Source of the DNA: Siphonodentalium dalli
Taxonomy: Eukaryota; Mollusca; Scaphopoda; Gadilida; Siphonodentaliidae
Reading direction: 5' to 3'
Assembly (NCBI GenBank): GCA_032622095.1
Contig: CP136063.1
Coordinates: 208,121,934-208,185,933, forward strand
Length of the DNA stretch: 64,000 nucleotides
Numbering within the stretch: position 1 is the first letter of the stretch; every line of letters starts with the position of its first letter. The position numbers and the translations under genes are program-made. This document shows positions 50,601-56,600 of this stretch, piece after piece. The notes below the pieces were generated by a model that saw only the letters and a program-made list of their open reading frames with translations, was not told the DNA's origin and did no database searches.

Positions 50601-53600
50601 TTTTAGTCGTACTATTCTTAGTATTATTTATCGTTTTTACAGTTACCATAATTATAGTAGTTTTAATTTATTACATTGTGAGTAAGTTTGTCGTAAGTCG
50701 GGATTTTTTTACCCTGTGCCAATGCATTCTCTTATATATGCGAGTCGACCATAGGTCGCCTCGCATATATAAGAGAATGCATTGGCCTAACAATTTGTTA
50801 TCATTTTTTTTAAATAAATGTTTCTTACAATTTTTAGGACATAAAATAAAAAACATCCATTACCCTGCAGGGAGCCCCACACATATATAGAAGCATATAG
50901 AAGAGTGTCGTCTGCTCATGTTTGTCTGGGGCTCTGTATGGGTGAAATTATAAAATTGTTAAAGAATACAAGAAAAAATTATTAAAATTGTAAAAAATTG
51001 TTAGACCAATGCATTCTCTTATATATGCGAGGCGACCTATTGTCGACTCGCATATATAAGAGAATGCATTGGCACAGGGTAAAAAAAATCCCGACTTGTC
51101 CCCACGGAAACGAATACAGGAACAATGCACTATTGTACATATTTTGTGATTCTGCATAAATGTCATGACCAATGACTCTTTTAAATGATTACTCTATACT
51201 AAATCCTGCCATTTTTGGGACCATCTCCTTTTATACTCAACAGAATATATGCAACAAATGAATGAATTTGAGCGATGGATTAGTGCAATAAGAACTATGC
51301 AAACAACATGGTAATTATAATGAAGATGAATTTATAACTCGAATCATAAACTCATGTTCATTACAATTACCATGTTATTTGTATCGTTCATGCGTGTATT
51401 GTACACTAATCCATGCACCAAATTCATTCAATTGTTGCATATAATTTTTCTGTTGAGTATAAAAGGAGATGGTCCCACGGATGTCCCTGTTTAGTGTACT
51501 GCCCCCTTTAATAACACGAGATGCTGTTTCGTGATATGAGTATTTTTAATGTCCAAAATTGAGTGTGTGTTGGACTACCTGATCAAGTTTGTAATCGTAG
51601 CTAGAACATCTCGTTACCGTCACTGAGAAATCACGTTTTTGGATTACAGCAAATATCGTGTTTGTCAATAATCAACAGTTGAGGCATACAATAATTCAGC
51701 ATTGTCGTTGCTTTCATCTTGTGTTATGGAAACTTTTCTATCGTCGTCCATGTACATGCATTACAAGTGTTTATATTCCTGGTACACTGTTACCAAAGGA
51801 TAACACACTCATAAGTCCTATATTAATCAGATAGCTAAATGTGTTCCAGAGTCTGGTGCACGGTGGTGCAGGTGAAGGTAACCGAAGAATTGCCTTCACC
51901 TGACACATTATTATTCAAGGACGCACTCTTATTTGATTTGTACATAATATCTAACAAATTAAAACTTGTGAATTAATGGGGGGTGGAGTTTTGTGAGTGT
52001 GAGATCTATTTAACTAACTGCGGTACTTCTGGGTTTTTCCAGCTAAAATTGTTCTGAGGGGCAGCCATGCCATACACCTGGGGAGATATTGGAAAAAAAC
52101 ACATGACCTATGGTTTTTCTTGCACTTTCATGATCATCTGGTGTCAATCTAGCTGGGTAAACAACGCGGGAGGGGCCCGCAGGCTTCAATTATGTGAGTA
52201 TGGCTGAAACCGTAACACTGTCGTCCATGGGAAACCATTTAGTTCAGAGATTCCTGTACACGGAAGCCCACTACTAATGGTGGTGTGCGGATACATACTG
52301 TATAAGCATTTTTGGGTCTTCAGGCATCGGTAGTCTCTTCACTGCATCTACGTCTTCGTCTGATGTTTTCCGATGATATGACAGTACTTCTAGTGCTACT
52401 TTGTACTTCTGCTCGGATCGCCGGATTTTCTCATACAACTGTGAAATGATGATGGATTGAGAGTAGTATCAAGTAAAAAAAACGACTCTTTGGGCCTGAT
52501 ACGTATCAACATACTTGTATAATATTGGTTTTATCGTATCTCCCCATTGAACCTGGTATCAGTGGATCTTGTCCACCGTCCAGTCAGGACTATGTGGTTC
52601 CACCCGAACATAGTGTAGTGTACATATCGAGCTATAACAGTTCATCAGATCATTTTATCTTAGTATAAAGAGCAATTTTACATGAATTGTTGTCACCAAG
52701 TAGTTGTCTTGAATATGTGTATATGAGCATATCCATTAGTTTTAATCTGGAAATAACTTTGAGCCAAGAAATAGAGTGTTAATGGTCACGTTGATATAGT
52801 TTGTATTCATCTTCGAACTCGTTGGAATCACTATATTTGCAAAATTGAGTAATATCACCATCAATTGTTAAAACAAGAACTAATTAACCGATGACAATAA
52901 ACATTGAATGGCAATTGTTAAAAATAGAACATTTCAAATTAACACCCTGATAGCTTAAAGGGGCACTGTATACTGCATGGGACCATCTCCTGTTATACTC
53001 AACAGAATGTATGCAACATATTAATGAATTTGAGCCACGGATTAGTGCATTTTAGTCCCAAAAATGGCCGGATTTAGTGTACAGTACGCCTTTAATTGAT
53101 TTTTTCATATGGTTGATTGTGGTTTACCTTAGCGTGGTGCAGCGCTAGACCACAATATACTGCGAACATCTCGAAAGCTTCTTCATCAATCCTGTTAAAT
53201 ACACCGTGCAACTTGTTCACCATTTGAACGACGCCAATTATGCTGAAAACAAGGAAGAGTGATTGACGAACTGTTATCTTTACAAACGAGAGTTCGTGCG
53301 TAAAGAGCATAAATATATAGTCTTCGTTTACAAACCACTGAGAACCAGTAGTTGATAATATTGATGGCGAAGATGCTGAACAGTGTAAACCCAACACACA
53401 CAAGACGTTCAGATGATCATTGACAAATGTGTGTTAAAACAAAATGAACAAGGCATTATATTGTTACACGTACATATTTACATCGCCCGTATGTGTTGCA
53501 CTAAATCTGGTCGTTGATTGGTCAACTGCCAATTTGGGCCACCTGTATTATATCCAATAACACACAGACCCCCACTAATACACAGGCTGGAACACGAACA

Positions 53601-56600
53601 CGACGTCACAAATTGTTGATCTAATCTGACATAATCACTAAAAGCGATCAGCAGAATAATTGCGTGCTTTTCAAAGTTCAGTCGAATTGCATCTGAAGAC
53701 AGTTATCGTTCTTGGAAATCTTATATTGGGCTGACTTAATGTTCTGCGAGGGCGAGTCCCAAATTCTCGGCCGATTTTGTGACAATAAACAAGAATACAC
53801 TCTGCTTTGTTATGGGAATAAATCATCAAAAAGCTGTATAAATATAAAGAAATGGATGTAATGTGGCCTTATTATTGGGGGGGGGGGGGTGCGGCGTTGT
53901 GATCGCTGAGGGTACATTTAGTGTAAACCACGAAGCTTTATCCTCGTCTGAAAGTTGGTTCACTATTGTAGAAGTGTGGACTGAGATCAACGTACTACCA
54001 TATATACGAACTATAGCGATGGTTGTTAACTTACTTCGACTTTATGTATATCGGCATGCATAGAATACTCTTTGTTCTGTAACCCGTCTGTGTGTCTATA
54101 TCCCTGAAATGAAGCGTGCAATAAGTTACTAGTAATCGAGGCTGATTTTCAATTTTAAGTTTTACCCATGGGTTTGTAATAAATGTGCAGGAAGATAAGC
54201 TGGGGGTTTTTTTTTTGCATTTCCGAGGACCCACTGCAAAAATAATATTGTTTTACTCCCGGTTTGTTTACAACCACCCACATATATAACTAAGTTTGGT
54301 CAGAAACTACATAAAAACCCTACTTATATCGTCCATTTAAGAAATGGATGTTGATTTTCTTGCGTTCCACACATAAAAAATGGCAGACCAACTTGCAGCC
54401 ATACTCTATGGAACGCAACGAAATTGACATCCATTACTTATATTTACACTCAACCGAGTCAACTCTCAGATTAGAAGAGCATTAAGCGCCCATTTCAACG
54501 TTATTCTCGTGACTTGATGCAAGTTGCGTCTAACAAAGATAGATGCAAGTTTGGGTCAGCGCGCGACGTCATGTGACGTAATTTCGACCAACCAACGTCC
54601 TACATTCATGTTCCACAACGCGAATGCATGTGTGAGTGTAAATATATATTTGTCTACCATTCATAATGAATTAGAGTGGTCAGTGTGTGATGAGAGTAAG
54701 CTATAGGTCAACCTGGGTGGTCAAATTTTACACTGCTAATTGGAAATAAGCCAAATGCATAGATGTAGTGGAGAAATACAGTAACCCACCGAAGCAGATA
54801 GCTGCACATAACACTATATTATAAGGGGTAAATGCCTCCAATTTTACATTTTTTTATATACATATTCAGCAGGTTTACCAGGAGTGCGTTGTGTTCTACA
54901 CATAATTCGGGTGTCAGTAAACCAAAACCACACACCAACGTCAGCACGGGTACCATAATGGCATAACGTCAAAAATCAAAGAGAACAAAACTCAAGCCTC
55001 GCATAGTCTAATTAGTTGCGCACAACATAACAAATGTTTTTGCTAATCTTCGTCATAGTCTCTGCTATGATATAAGAACACACACGTGCCAATCGGGGTT
55101 CGCGCTGTCGTGTGACCATTACTGCAATGTGCACACACAAAATGAGAATGGCACTATTTCGCATTTGGCACAAATAATTGGCACACGTTTTCTCGCTCCA
55201 TCGACAATGTAACTGGGACCATACGGAATTGAATGACCTCCCTGGTCAATGTCAATGACGTCTATCACAAGCTGAATTTTGGAAGATAAACCAGAGAATA
55301 CAATGAGAAGATAATGTATACCTATTGAATCGTTTATCCTGATATGCATCCGTGATATTCAATACCCTTCCAGTGGAGGCGACATACCCCGCCACACCCT
55401 TGTTCATAGGAAACCTGAAAAATATAAATAGGCCACACATAAACGCAAAATAAAGTGCTGGCAAAATTGTCCACATAGATGCGCCATGGTTGCGGTACGA
55501 TATTGAAATATATAGGTCACTGTGCACTAGTCTCTCTTGTGTGCCTTCTTGAACTGCACATTATAATATATACCGATTTTCAGTATGGGGGGTGTATATG
55601 TGTTTATTACATGATCCGACCCTCATTTCATTCAATAAACCCATTCTATATATAGTAATGATATGCAGCGGCCATTGCATAACATGAACTAGTGCCAGGT
55701 GTACCCAAATATATTTTTGTTGCGCAAACGTGATTCAGAATCTGGGGACGAAGAACGAAGAAGAATCGGTGTCTGTTACTGATATTGATATAATTTGAAC
55801 TTACACCTTTAAATACATCATTGAGTATTATTTATCTGTGGACTATGTCTTTACGCGGGCAAAGGACTATGTCTTTACGCGGGCAAACAACGCAATGTTA
55901 CGTGAAACATCATCGCACTCCTTATAGAAGCCGATGTTAGTTTCACGTCCAATTTTAATGATTTCAGTATGTTTTAAGGAGGTTTTGGATCAAGTAATAA
56001 ATATAACCTACAACTCGTCCCCAGTTTATAGCGAAATTTAGTCCAGTAAATTACGTCTGGATCTCGCCGAACTTAATTTACTGGGCTCGTTTTGTAAATT
56101 TCGCTATAATCTGGGGACTCGTTGAAGATCCTCTATATGTGTTCTCTGACAGTGCTGATTCGAAAGGGTGTGTATGGATTTCGTGTGAGAATTTATAAAT
56201 CTTTAAACAGTATTTTGAATGCTATTTGTAACTCAGATCTGATCTATCGGTCAAATCTATTCAATCATTGGAATCAACTTCTTTATATTTAATTTGTAAT
56301 TATATGTTGTATGTATGACTATATATGGGCATATCTTGCCTGAAATAAATACAATACAATATTAGAATATCGCACGTGGTGGCGATAATAGGCTTAAATA
56401 TTAAATTCAAAACTAGTACATATACCTGATTTCTTTCTGATCGGTGTCGTAAACTCCGCTTCCGACGTCGAATATTCTTGCGTATAGCTCTTTTGTGTAA
56501 CTATCAAGAAGGAAGAGAGAAGCTCGATCTGCGTCAACTAACCGCTGAGCAAAGTTCTGAAAAAATGTTTGGTTAACCCTTTAACCAACAGAAGGACCCT

